Assembly: GCA_018673255.1 (NCBI GenBank)
Contig: JABHDC010000035.1
Location: forward strand, 1 to 34,905
Direction: 5' to 3'
Source of the DNA: Gemmatimonadota bacterium
Lineage (GTDB): Bacteria; Latescibacterota; UBA2968; UBA8231
Length of the DNA stretch: 34,905 nucleotides
Below are positions 8,695-16,507 of the stretch, piece by piece. The notes below the pieces were generated by a model, which did no database searches, had not been told where the DNA came from, and saw nothing but the letters and a program-made list of their open reading frames with translations. The first letter of the stretch is position 1. Every line of letters begins with the position of its first letter. The position numbers and the translations under genes were made by a program.

Positions 8695-8725
8695 CTGATG
8701 GCGTGCCCCGTATGCACGCTGTCAG
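8695..8725. terminator. Bidirectional terminator between sulfatase and argG
   Basis: CTGATGGCGTGC (8695-8706) pairs with GCACGCTGTCAG (8714-8725), 12 positions with two G-U, around a 7-nt loop. It sits between convergent stop codons and can serve both, though no strong T tract follows. Confidence 0.5.
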
Positions 8726-8734
8726 CGCCGCAGA

Positions 8735-9976
8735 TCAGCGTTTGGGGATCTGGCCGGCCGTATTCAGCGCCCGGGCGCTGACGCCGAGGACACCGAGGAA
8801 TCCCTGTGAATCCCGGTGGTCAAACTCACCCACGTCTTCCATGGAGGCGGTGTCCTCGCTGTAGAGACTGTGGGGGGTATCGCTGGCACTCTCAAACTGC
8901 ATGTTGCCCTTGTAGAGACTGACGCGGATCGTGCCTGTGGCCAGGGCATTGAAGTGCTCGATTGCTGCCCAGCACGCCTGCGTGGCCGTATCGAACCAGT
9001 ACCCCTGATAGATCTGCTCAGCGATGATGCCGCTCATCTGCTCGAAGACGCGGCGTGCCCGGCGATCGAGGGTGAGTTGGGTCAGATACTCGAAGCTGTT
9101 GCCGATCAATTCAAGACCGGGTGCCTCATAGATGCCGCGCGACTTGATGCCCACAAAGCGGTTCTCCACCGCATGCAGCCCGATGCCGACACCGTGGGCC
9201 CCGGCGATCTGGTTGGCGCGACTGATGATCTGGAAGGGTGACCCGGATTGTGAGTCGATCGCAACGGCCAGTCCTTGCTCGAAACGAATCTCCACCGACT
9301 GAGCCGTGTCCGGTGCATCCACGGGGAAGACACCCATTCCGGGCTCGATGCGGCTGGTGGGGGGGGAGAGGGCTTCCAGTTCACCCGCCTCGTGCGTCAG
9401 ACCTAGCACATTCGAGTCGGTGGAGTAGGGCTTGTCGAGGGTGGCCTTCGCAGGCAGCGAATGCGCCTCGCAGTAGGCGATCATTTCGCGACGTCCGCCG
9501 AAGGACTCCAGGAAGGTGTCATCGCGCCACGGGGCGTAGGTCTTCACCTGCGGGTCGAGCATCTCCGAAGCCAACTCAAAGCGGACCTGATCGTTGCCGC
9601 GCCCGGTTGCGCCATGGCCAAGAATCTGGATGCCGCGAGACTGCATCTCGGGCACCATCCCGGCAACCACGACATGGCGTCCGATACCGGTCGTATTCCA
9701 GTATCCCCCTTCGTAGCGGGCCCCCGACTGCACCAGCTGCAAACCGGCAAGAGCCATGTCTTCGCGGAGGTCACCGACGATCATCTCTCGCGCGCCACAG
9801 GCGATCATGCGCTGGCGTACATCCTCGATGTCATCTTCATCCGGCTGCCCCAGGTCCGCTGTGTAGGCAACGACATCGACGTCATGCTGGGTGAGCCAGT
9901 GGGTGATGGTGCAACTGTCAAGACCACCGGATACGGCCATCAGTATCGTCTGGCCCTTCAGATCCTGCAGCTTCAT
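8735..9976 (-). CDS. argG: Argininosuccinate synthase
   Basis: ATP-dependent joining of citrulline and aspartate, the penultimate step of arginine synthesis, cytoplasmic, 413 residues. The ATP-binding PP-loop is SGGLDS (residues 16-21). Further family signatures are YWNTTGIGRH, GHGATGRGNDQVRFE and KTYAPWRD. The start is the ATG at 9976 (MKLQDLKG); the open frame runs about 39 codons further upstream, but that part covers the AT-rich promoter dyad and has no similarity. No other arginine gene is in view, so it is an isolated pathway gene. The upstream palindrome at 10047-10066 suggests ArgR-type control. Confidence 0.93.
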   Translation of the reverse strand: MKLQDLKGQTILMAVSGGLDSCTITHWLTQHDVDVVAYTADLGQPDEDDIEDVRQRMIACGAREMIVGDLREDMALAGLQLVQSGARYEGGYWNTTGIGRHVVVAGMVPEMQSRGIQILGHGATGRGNDQVRFELASEMLDPQVKTYAPWRDDTFLESFGGRREMIAYCEAHSLPAKATLDKPYSTDSNVLGLTHEAGELEALSPPTSRIEPGMGVFPVDAPDTAQSVEIRFEQGLAVAIDSQSGSPFQIISRANQIAGAHGVGIGLHAVENRFVGIKSRGIYEAPGLELIGNSFEYLTQLTLDRRARRVFEQMSGIIAEQIYQGYWFDTATQACWAAIEHFNALATGTIRVSLYKGNMQFESASDTPHSLYSEDTASMEDVGEFDHRDSQGFLGVLGVSARALNTAGQIPKR

Positions 9977-10046
9977 GTCCTCGTCCTCTGTCTGGAGCCC
10001 CGATGTGGGGATCGCACGCATTGATATAGGCTGGTGCTGGAGAACG

Positions 10047-10066
10047 TATGGAATATTTATTCCATA
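10047..10066. promoter_or_regulatory. Candidate ArgR-type operator upstream of argG
   Basis: A perfect 9+2+9 dyad, TATGGAATA-TT-TATTCCATA, about 70 nt upstream of the argG start. Its core, TGGAAT-ATTT-ATTCCA by position, resembles the ArgR box pattern TGAAT(W4)ATTCA. A second AT-rich palindrome, GAATATTC, lies 23 nt away centre to centre. ArgR commonly binds paired boxes about 21 nt apart. The dyad is seen directly; the regulator is inference. Confidence 0.45.
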
Positions 10067-10345
10067 TGCAATGGTGAATATTCGAAATACCACTGCCTGC
10101 GGCGAGGATCAGGGCGAGCATAGTCCCGACGACGGCGCGGTGCCCTGAATGGGATGGGGGAAGCTGCTTGACGACCCCGCAGGTACCGACCACAGAGAGA
10201 TCCGCCCGAAGTCAACCGGGAGCAACCCGGCCAGTTCGGGGAACGACTGTGTCATGTGGAGTGTCGAACTGTCCCAGAGGGGACCGCGCCGCCAGTCGAG
10301 ACGAATCGCTCAGGCGGCTGTTACAGGTTACCGAGTGGCCGAACA

Positions 10346-10364
10346 GGGCACGAATCGAGTGCCC
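10346..10364 (-). terminator. Short hairpin after the small membrane gene
   Basis: GGGCAC/GTGCCC with a 7-nt loop lies 11 nt beyond the minus-strand stop at 10375. No T tract, so only a weak candidate. Confidence 0.25.
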
Positions 10365-10374
10365 CAACAGGGCA

Positions 10375-10701
10375 TCAGCGGAGGCTCTCGCCGTAGCCGT
10401 TGAGTACGCGGCGCAGACGGCCAAGAGATGCGTCCAGTGTCTCACTTGCGCATGCACGGGCGGCGGCTGGGGCCGAAGTGGCCAACTCCCGGCTGCGTCC
10501 CATCGCCTTGTGGTAGGGCTGGGTCAGCTTGTTCCACAGGGAGAGAGAGGGAGCGGGTGCGGCAGCGGCTGTGGCGAAATGGCCGAAGGCGGGCGTCGGC
10601 GTTGGACGACGACGGGAGCCCAGGTAGAAGTAGGTGATCAGTCCGCCCAGGTTCAGGGCAATCACGACCTGCAGTGTCGTTGTCAGGAAGTCATTGAACA
10701 T
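10375..10701 (-). CDS. Small single-span membrane protein, unknown
   Basis: A protein of 108 residues if started at the ATG at 10701 (MFNDFLTTTLQ). One hydrophobic segment (VVIALNLGGLITYFYLG, about residues 11-27) is followed by a basic RRRP turn, so the rest is probably cytoplasmic. The body is Ala/Pro-rich and then helical (LDASLGRLRRVLNGYGESLR at the end). The ribosome-binding site is weak (GGACAAGAG). I do not recognise the family. The terminal helix could be a protein-binding tail. It is transcribed towards argG but separated from it by 398 nt. Gene reality is likely but not certain. Confidence 0.5.
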   Translation of the reverse strand: MFNDFLTTTLQVVIALNLGGLITYFYLGSRRRPTPTPAFGHFATAAAAPAPSLSLWNKLTQPYHKAMGRSRELATSAPAAARACASETLDASLGRLRRVLNGYGESLR

Positions 10702-10922
10702 GCTCTTGTCCCGCGTCGTTGAGGAACGGAGTGACACACCCGCCGTGTGTATCAATTAGTATCACATTACAACAAGATCGGCACGAGCGCCAGATTCTTG
10801 ACTGTTTTTTTCAGAACACCTTAGATTTAGTTCGAGAATCGGATTGGCTATAGTGTGGTAACTTATTGACTATGATTGAGATAGGCGTCGTTCTTGTCTG
10901 TTTAACTTGAAGGCGAGGTGAA

Positions 10923-11933
10923 GTGATCGAAGCTTCGACGGCTCCCGGAATGGGGCTTGTATCGGCCGTACTGATGATGGTGGCTGCCTTCGTCGCCCTC
11001 GCCAAATGCGCCGACTGGCTCGTGGAGGGCGCCGCCGATCTGGCTCGCCATCTGCGTGTGCCACCGATCCTGATCGGGATCGTCATTATCAGTATCGGCA
11101 CGACGACGCCCGAGCTGGCCGTCTCTATCCAGGCGGCGCTGGATGGCAGAGCGGACATCGCCCTGGGCAATGCCGTCGGTTCCGTCATCTACGACGACGG
11201 CCTGGCTCTGCCCCTTGTGGCCCTGCTTTCGCCAGTGGTGGTGATGATTGATCGGACCGTTCTGCGTTCGGCGGCGATCTTCCTCATCGTCGTGGATCTG
11301 CTCGCTTACTACATGGCCTGGGACGGCACGCTGTCGAGAGGCGAGGGCGGCGTGCTGGTCGGCTGCTTCGTCATCTATCTCGTCTACACGTACTGGGAAC
11401 AGCGTCACGGTCGTCAGATCGTGGATGAAGAGGAACTGGATCACCCACCCCGGCCATGGAACCGGACCCTCCTGCTTCTCGGTCTCGGCCTCGTGGGGGT
11501 TCTGATCAGCAGCAAAGGGATCGTTGAGTCTGCCCCGGTGATCGCGAGTGCCATGGGCGTGAGTGATATCATCATCGCCCTGGTACTGGTCGCCCTGGGC
11601 ACTTCCATTCCAGAGGTGGCCACCTGTGTCGTGGCTGCCCGCAAGGGGCAGGGGGCACTGGCCGTCGGCAATATCCTCGGCGCCGACATTCTCAACATCT
11701 GCTGGATCGCTGGCGCTTCGGCGGCGGTCAGCTCGCTCAGTGTGGAGCGGGACGTCATCCACTTCATGTTTCCCGCCATGCTCATCATCGTCTTCACGAT
11801 GCTGGCACTGATGCGGATGGGCCATCGGTTTGAACGATGGAAGGGGATTGTCCTGCTCGTGCTGTGCGCTGTCTACCTTATTACACTGATGAGCATCAAT
11901 CCCGGTGCGATTGCGGCCCACGAACTTCCGTGA
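10923..11933 (+). CDS. CaCA-family cation (Na+/Ca2+-type) exchanger
   Basis: A 336-residue inner-membrane antiporter with about ten membrane spans and the two inverted alpha repeats of the CaCA family. Alpha-1 is SIGTTTPELAVSI ... GNAVGSVIYDDG; alpha-2 is ALGTSIPEVATCV ... GNILGADILN. The acidic residue after the Pro of each repeat, which coordinates the cation, is present. The second half of each repeat departs from the usual GN..GSNI.N: alpha-1 reads GSVIYDD and alpha-2 GADILN, so cation preference may differ. The GTG at 10923 follows GCGAGGTG; an ATG at 10950 is an alternative that shortens the N-terminus by nine residues. The SDR gene follows after 65 nt. Confidence 0.88.
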   Translation: MIEASTAPGMGLVSAVLMMVAAFVALAKCADWLVEGAADLARHLRVPPILIGIVIISIGTTTPELAVSIQAALDGRADIALGNAVGSVIYDDGLALPLVALLSPVVVMIDRTVLRSAAIFLIVVDLLAYYMAWDGTLSRGEGGVLVGCFVIYLVYTYWEQRHGRQIVDEEELDHPPRPWNRTLLLLGLGLVGVLISSKGIVESAPVIASAMGVSDIIIALVLVALGTSIPEVATCVVAARKGQGALAVGNILGADILNICWIAGASAAVSSLSVERDVIHFMFPAMLIIVFTMLALMRMGHRFERWKGIVLLVLCAVYLITLMSINPGAIAAHELP

Positions 11934-11956
11934 CCGAATCGGCAAGATCACATGAG

Positions 11957-11982
11957 CAAGTCACATCACCAAGTCACATCAA
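11957..11982 (+). repeat. 13-bp tandem repeat before the SDR gene
   Basis: Two adjacent copies of CAAGTCACATCAC (11957-11969 and 11970-11982), 12 of 13 identical, end 16 nt before the SDR start. Could be replication slippage or a small regulatory site. Confidence 0.6.
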
Positions 11983-11998
11983 TCGACAGGATGATACA

Positions 11999-12769
11999 AT
12001 GGATCTGGGTCTGAAGGACAAAGTGGCACTGGTGAGTGGTGCCAGTCGTGGTATCGGGTTGCGGATTGCCCGCGCATTGGCCGACGAGGGCGCGAAGTTA
12101 TGTCTCTCCGGACGCACGGCCGAGACCCTCGAGGCAGCCCAGGCTGAGCTCGCCGCGGCGGGTACCGAGGTCGAAATCTACGTGGGGGACATGACCGACA
12201 CGGAGGCTGCCAATGCGTGTGTCGCCGCCGCCGTGGGCCGTTTTGGCAGTCTGGATATTGTCGTCAACAATGTCGGAGGCTCCGTGTGGACGCCCTTTGC
12301 CGAGGTCACAGACGACGAATGGTTGCACGTCTTCAATCTGAGTTTCTTCTCTGCTGTGCGCGTCTCACGCGCTGCTTTCCCTCACCTGGAGGGCAGCGAA
12401 ATCGGCAGCATCGTCAACATCTCCTCGATCTTCGGACGCGAATCGGGTGGCCCCATCAGTTACAATGCGGCCAAGTCCGCCATGATCAGCATGAGTGCGA
12501 ATCTGGCGCGCGAGGCTGCGCCCAAGGGAATCCGCGTCAACAGCGTGGCCCCTGGTTCCATTGCCTTTCCAGGCGGCAGCTGGGAACGCCGCCAGAAAGA
12601 AGATCCCGAGGGGATCGGCAAGTTCATCGATGACAACATCCCCTTTGGTCGATTCGGCACACCGGAAGAGGTCGGTGCCGTCGTCGCATTCCTGGCCTCG
12701 CCCAAAGCCGGCTGGGTCACCGGCGCATGTCTCAATGTGGACGGCGGACAGTCCGGCTCCAATATCTAG
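11999..12769 (+). CDS. Short-chain dehydrogenase/reductase (SDR)
   Basis: A 256-residue classical SDR, NAD(P)-dependent oxidoreductase, cytoplasmic. The cofactor loop is SGASRGIG (residues 14-21), the stabilising motif is NNVGG, and the catalytic set is the Ser of ISSIFGRE with Y-N-A-A-K. The C-terminal LNVDGGQSG is typical of the FabG/3-oxoacyl or sugar dehydrogenase-like group. The ATG at 11999 has ACAGGA 8 nt upstream. Substrate cannot be read from sequence. The gene lies 62 nt before the exported repeat protein and may be co-transcribed with it, but shares no obvious function. Confidence 0.9.
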   Translation: MDLGLKDKVALVSGASRGIGLRIARALADEGAKLCLSGRTAETLEAAQAELAAAGTEVEIYVGDMTDTEAANACVAAAVGRFGSLDIVVNNVGGSVWTPFAEVTDDEWLHVFNLSFFSAVRVSRAAFPHLEGSEIGSIVNISSIFGRESGGPISYNAAKSAMISMSANLAREAAPKGIRVNSVAPGSIAFPGGSWERRQKEDPEGIGKFIDDNIPFGRFGTPEEVGAVVAFLASPKAGWVTGACLNVDGGQSGSNI

Positions 12770-12831
12770 GCCGGTTCCAATGCCGGGCCAGCCCCGATCG
12801 CCAGGTCCGCGCCAACGCCAATGGAATGAGT

Positions 12832-13878
12832 ATGGATCGTCGTGTTTACCAGATGGGCACACTTGTGTGTGTCGCGCTCTGCCTGATCTGTGTGGCCCAA
12901 CTGCAGGCACAGGAGCTGACTGACGGCGTCAATTTCGTCGACGAGCGTATGCTCATACCCGATGCCGAGCGTTTTGTCGATGGTTCGTATATCGATTCTG
13001 GCGTGGGGTTGAAGTTCGGTGTCGACAAGCGGCTGACCTATCTGGCCGGTGACTATACGGAGGCGGTGAATGCCTTCGAAGAAGCGGTCCGAACCTATCG
13101 CTACAAGGCCGAAGTCTGGGTCTATCTGGCGCGCGCCTATTTCTACTCCGAGTCGCCCGAACTGGCAAAACAGACGCTGCAACGTGCCAGCCAGGTCATG
13201 CCTGATCTGGACGACCGGCTATGGAATCCACTCATTGCCAGTCTCCTGTCAGAGATCCGTCAGCGGGCAAATCAGCAGCAGATTCGGGTTGACTTCTATT
13301 CACCCAGCCAACAGGAGTTTCTCTCTCTCTTCCGTCTGTATTTGTTCCTCGAGGATTCGAAGGCGGCCAATGGTGTCATCGAAGCTGCCAGACAGCGCAG
13401 CCGGTCGATGCTGCAGCAATCCACAATGGTCGCTGGCACGACACAGGGCACGTACATGGACCAGTCGGAGCAATGGGAGGCGCTGGCTCAATCGCTCTCG
13501 ATGGAACTGGAGATGCTGGGCGTGGCAGTCACCTCTGTCCCGGAGCCGGTTGGCAGTGACAGTGTGGTTGTACCTGTGGATTCGGCCGCCTCACAGGCGG
13601 CCGAACGGGAGCGGTTATTGCAGCTGCGTATCGACTTCTACAAGGCCGGACCAGAGGAATTCCTGGAGCTATTCGATGGCTATACCGCACGAGGTGATGT
13701 GAGGCGGGCCCGATCTGTGGCTGAACGCGCCGGCCAGGAGGCGGCCAGATTGACTCTTGTGGCGTCCGTGGCAGCAACGGTTCAGGACGAATTGGCCATC
13801 AAGCAGAAGGCGGCGAGGATGGATTCGCTGGTTGAGGTCTTTCTGCAACAGCTTCCGGCACCGGAGCCTGGGCCATGA
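12832..13878 (+). CDS. Exported TPR-like protein with internal duplication
   Basis: A 348-residue protein with a signal peptide (core LVCVALCLICVAQLQA, cleavage near residue 27). A TPR-like helical unit follows (LAGDYTEAVNAFEEAV ... AEVWVYLARAYF, about 65-105). Two related segments then occur, IRVDFYSPSQQEFLSLFRLY near residue 151 and LRIDFYKAGPEEFLELFDGY near 265. Each is followed by a D..(K/R)A....E.A/Q.R helix, separated by an acidic Val/Pro/Ser linker. The ATG at 12832 is preferred over 12826; both have weak ribosome-binding sites. Its last four bases overlap the next gene's ATG, so the two are translationally coupled. I do not recognise the family. Location and coupling suggest a periplasmic scaffold for the downstream channel-like proteins. 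Confidence 0.75.
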   Translation: MDRRVYQMGTLVCVALCLICVAQLQAQELTDGVNFVDERMLIPDAERFVDGSYIDSGVGLKFGVDKRLTYLAGDYTEAVNAFEEAVRTYRYKAEVWVYLARAYFYSESPELAKQTLQRASQVMPDLDDRLWNPLIASLLSEIRQRANQQQIRVDFYSPSQQEFLSLFRLYLFLEDSKAANGVIEAARQRSRSMLQQSTMVAGTTQGTYMDQSEQWEALAQSLSMELEMLGVAVTSVPEPVGSDSVVVPVDSAASQAAERERLLQLRIDFYKAGPEEFLELFDGYTARGDVRRARSVAERAGQEAARLTLVASVAATVQDELAIKQKAARMDSLVEVFLQQLPAPEPGP

Positions 13879-15131
13879 ACCGTGCGCAGTCGCGAAGTTG
13901 GGCTGGATTGATCATGATGCTGGGTGCGCTGGCCCATGTGAGCATGGCGGGCGCCGTATCTGACGAACCTGCCGTCAATGGCCGCCTGTTGGCCATGCGT
14001 CAGGAATACAATGATGTCACGGCAGCGATCGATACGCTCATGCACGTGTATGGCGCAGAGCGAATCGCGCGTCTGACAGATCCCGGACGAGCCCTGCTGG
14101 CCCTGCCGCCTGATCACCGGCTCGTGCTGCTGATCTGGGCAGATGACGAGGCCAGGATCTATCTCAACGGGGCACCCGTTGGAGAGACGCGGCTGACACC
14201 GACACGAATTGAGATTCCACAGATTTACATCGAGGATAGCAATGAGTTGTCGATCCATGCGTGGGACACGGATCGTGTCGAAGCGGCGGTGATGCTCGGT
14301 TTCTATGTGGAGGATCCGGCGGGCGCACTGCATCCCATCGTGACGACACTGGAGGATCACGGGTGGGTGACCGACTCTGGAGAGCAGGCGCTGGAGATCT
14401 TCTATACCCACACCATCCCCGATCTGCCGGGCGCACAGGTGATGTGGGGCCCGCAGCTGTTCGGGGAAGTCTGGCTCTCGACGCGCTTTGAAGCAGCGCA
14501 GGTGATCGCAGCCGTTGTGGCAAACGCTGTCGCCATGCCACAAGGGGTGATGGAAGAGCACACCATGGATTTTCACCGCAATGTGGGTCGTTTGACGGGG
14601 CTTCATGAACGCCGGCAGCGTCTTATGGATCGGCTTGATCGCATGGCGACGAGGCCTGATCCCCATCTGCGCACCCGCGTAAGTCGGCGCGTGTCGCCCC
14701 TGAGTTACACGTTGGGCGCCGCGTCGGCCTTCCTTGACATGAGCTCACTGGAGATGGCACTGGAGCCGCTGGAGCCCTGGAGGCAGCGACTTCCTGCTGA
14801 GCAACGGGAGTTGCTGCTGCTTGAAGCGCGGGTTCTCAAGGGACCGGAAGCGGCCACACCGGTGGCTCCCATGGAGTTGGTGAAGGCAGCATCCGAACCT
14901 GCCCAGCGCACCACCCAGTATATCCCGCCAGCCGAACAAGGCGCCGTGCCACCATCGACGCATGGTGCCGATAGCCGGCTCGTGCGACTGGCAGGACCCT
15001 CCTCAAGCTTCCTCTGGCGGATGGCGCTGATCAGCCTGGCATTGGCGGTGTGGGCAGGCCTGGCTTGCTGGCGGTGGTGGTCGATGTATGACAGTGTGAC
15101 GTGGTCGTTACCCGGACGGAGTGCTCAATGA
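13875..15131 (+). CDS. Exported protein with C-terminal membrane anchor, unknown
   Basis: A 418-residue protein with an N-terminal signal peptide (LIMMLGALAHVSMAGA, residues 12-27) and one C-terminal membrane span near 378-398 (LWRMALISLALAVWAGLACWRW). That leaves the bulk in the periplasm and a short cytoplasmic tail. Residues about 75-165 look like a beta-sandwich (LVLLIWADDEARIYLNGAPV, then ELSIHAWDTDRVEAAVMLGFY), similar in flavour to domains that add a small accessory sheet. The rest is helical. The start ATGA overlaps the upstream stop and its own stop overlaps the next ATG (15128), so three genes are tightly coupled. No known family is recognised. It is a good candidate for the periplasmic partner of the channel proteins. 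Confidence 0.72.
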   Translation: MNRAQSRSWAGLIMMLGALAHVSMAGAVSDEPAVNGRLLAMRQEYNDVTAAIDTLMHVYGAERIARLTDPGRALLALPPDHRLVLLIWADDEARIYLNGAPVGETRLTPTRIEIPQIYIEDSNELSIHAWDTDRVEAAVMLGFYVEDPAGALHPIVTTLEDHGWVTDSGEQALEIFYTHTIPDLPGAQVMWGPQLFGEVWLSTRFEAAQVIAAVVANAVAMPQGVMEEHTMDFHRNVGRLTGLHERRQRLMDRLDRMATRPDPHLRTRVSRRVSPLSYTLGAASAFLDMSSLEMALEPLEPWRQRLPAEQRELLLLEARVLKGPEAATPVAPMELVKAASEPAQRTTQYIPPAEQGAVPPSTHGADSRLVRLAGPSSSFLWRMALISLALAVWAGLACWRWWSMYDSVTWSLPGRSAQ

Positions 15132-15925
15132 ATTCGTGGTCCATCGTCGTTGGTGTCCTGTTCGCTCTCGCCTGCGGCGCGACGGGGGGGGCACTGTTCC
15201 TTCATCGAGCACGCAGACTTCACCAGGATGAAGCACGCTACGATCTGCACACACCGCATCTGCCACGAGTGGCGACAGCGTTGGGTGCCGTGACGGGGAT
15301 CGCGATCGGTTTCCTGTTGGCGTATTTCGCCTCCTACAGCCGCGAATTCGATCTGGTCGCCTGGATTGGCCGGTCCTCATACATACTGGTCGTCGGCAGC
15401 GTCGGTGTACAGTTGATGATCCTGGGACGGATCTTCTTCTTGTTGCGACGCGAAGAGGCGAGTATGGGACGTAAGCCGGCACCCCATACGCTGAGTGTGA
15501 AGCGGCAGGAACGCTGGCGCGCCTTGCGACAGCGTTATCGTCATGATGTCGATCTGCGGGCCCATGACGATGATGTGGTGGGTGAACTGATCGGTGTGTT
15601 GGGAACGCCCCTGCTGAATGCCCGCCGCGACCAGTCACGCATCCCATTCTACGGCTATCTCGGTACCGTCTGCGGGATCCTGTTGATGGCGCGCGAACTG
15701 GGTGGGATCAACGAGGCGACCGAGACCTTCCGCGTCCTGCAATCGATGGCTGTGGGGCTCGTCCTGGCCTTCCAGACGACGCTGGTGGCACTTGTCGCTT
15801 TCCTGCCACTGCGCAAGGTCACGGATCTGCTGGCACAGCGCCTCGACACGATCGAGGAATCCTGGCTGCGTTCACGTGACGACGAGTCTCGTTCCCGAGA
15901 CGACGACGAATCGAAGAAGGGATAG
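15128..15925 (+). CDS. MotA/TolQ/ExbB-like proton channel subunit
   Basis: A 265-residue inner-membrane protein. Hydrophobic spans lie near 5-24, 47-68, 84-105, 177-197 and 206-228. The last two carry the family-like patterns FYGYLGTVCGILLM and LQSMAVGLVLAFQTTLVALV. These correspond to the LGTV.G and AL..TA.GL.VA.P motifs of TolQ/ExbB/MotA that line the ion path; the threonines are kept. A charged cytoplasmic loop (about 106-170) and an Asp/Arg/Ser-rich tail (SRSRDDDESKKG) flank them. Five spans rather than three (ExbB) or four (MotA) make it a divergent member. It overlaps the upstream gene by four bases and is followed after 5 nt by the ExbD-like gene, the usual order for such pairs. Confidence 0.68.
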   Translation: MNSWSIVVGVLFALACGATGGALFLHRARRLHQDEARYDLHTPHLPRVATALGAVTGIAIGFLLAYFASYSREFDLVAWIGRSSYILVVGSVGVQLMILGRIFFLLRREEASMGRKPAPHTLSVKRQERWRALRQRYRHDVDLRAHDDDVVGELIGVLGTPLLNARRDQSRIPFYGYLGTVCGILLMARELGGINEATETFRVLQSMAVGLVLAFQTTLVALVAFLPLRKVTDLLAQRLDTIEESWLRSRDDESRSRDDDESKKG

Positions 15926-15930
15926 AGGCG

Positions 15931-16356
15931 TTGGCACGCCGACGATTCTTGCATCGCCTCGAAGAGGAGGCCGAAGAGCATGACATCAGCAAGGAGCTGT
16001 TTCTCGGGATCATGATGCTGATGCTGTGCCTGGGGATCATGATTCTCAATGTGGCCAGTCCCGTGTGGCGTGTGCACCAGCACGATCCACAGGAAGGGGA
16101 TGTGGTCGTCGTCTACAACTCGCACGGCTTCGGTCTCTCCGCTGATGGCATCGTCATCGATCGGGCGTTGACCCAGTGGGACTTCCGACGACGTGTGAAT
16201 GCCCTGGTGGCCGAACCGGAGACAGAACTACACCTGATCCTCAAGGGCGGCAGTCGGGAGCGCGTCCTGCGGGATGCTGCCTACGCGGATTCACTTCTGT
16301 CGACGGGAACAACCGGTCGCAAGATTCGGACAGCCGTCTATGTGCACGGTTGGTGA
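15931..16356 (+). CDS. ExbD/TolR-like partner subunit
   Basis: A 141-residue protein with a charged cytoplasmic N-terminus, one membrane span (ELFLGIMMLMLCLGIMILNV, about residues 22-41) and a periplasmic domain. That domain has ExbD-like elements: SADGIVIDRALTQWDFRRRV, LHLILKGGSRERVLRDAAY, and a final basic strand. The start is the TTG at 15931, preceded by GATAGAGG and only 5 nt after the channel-like gene. In ExbD/TolR/MotB an Asp at the start of the span carries protons. Aligned on the span, that position here looks like Gly, with a Glu four residues earlier as the only nearby acid. Either the Glu substitutes or the protein is not a proton carrier. Family call rests on topology, size and gene order. 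Confidence 0.55.
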   Translation: MARRRFLHRLEEEAEEHDISKELFLGIMMLMLCLGIMILNVASPVWRVHQHDPQEGDVVVVYNSHGFGLSADGIVIDRALTQWDFRRRVNALVAEPETELHLILKGGSRERVLRDAAYADSLLSTGTTGRKIRTAVYVHGW

Positions 16357-16410
16357 TCGACCGGCGGTGACTACCCGTCGTCAATGGGCCCAGAAGCAGA
16401 TAGAAAACAA

Positions 16411-16442
16411 AGAGGGGGATCATCGACTGATGATCCCCCTCT
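16411..16442. terminator. Perfect bidirectional terminator
   Basis: A 14-bp perfect stem (AGAGGGGGATCATC, 16411-16424, with its complement 16429-16442) and a GACT tetraloop. On the minus strand it is followed by TTGTTTTCTA, so it ends the two coiled-coil genes well. On the plus strand it ends the ExbD-like operon. Confidence 0.85.
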
Positions 16443-16507
16443 CTTCATTCCTGCAACTGATGACGGACGTATGGTGACACGCCCGTCTACTTCATCGCAT
16501 CGACAGT

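Larger units (their letters stand above)
9977..10374. other. Upstream region of argG, no gene seen
   Basis: About 400 nt between argG and the small membrane gene, both on the minus strand. It holds the AT-rich dyad at 10047-10066, a GAATATTC palindrome at 10076-10083 and a hairpin (GGGCAC/GTGCCC, 10346-10364) just past the small gene's stop. Short open frames here have no start signals or recognisable sequence. Confidence 0.5.

Noticed and set aside
10149..10722. Plus-strand open frames between argG and the exchanger gene
   Set aside because: Low-complexity translations, no ribosome-binding sites, and partly antisense to the more plausible minus-strand small membrane gene.
10747..10767. TGTG...CACA dyad as a CRP-type site
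   Set aside because: Only the outer four bases match, with 13 nt between them, and the inner bases are not symmetric. It does not fit TGTGA-N6-TCACA.
15128..16356. The channel pair as a Zorya-type defence system (ZorAB)
   Set aside because: ZorA has a long cytoplasmic tail and ZorB an OmpA-like peptidoglycan-binding domain; neither is present, and no ZorC/ZorD/ZorE-like gene is near.
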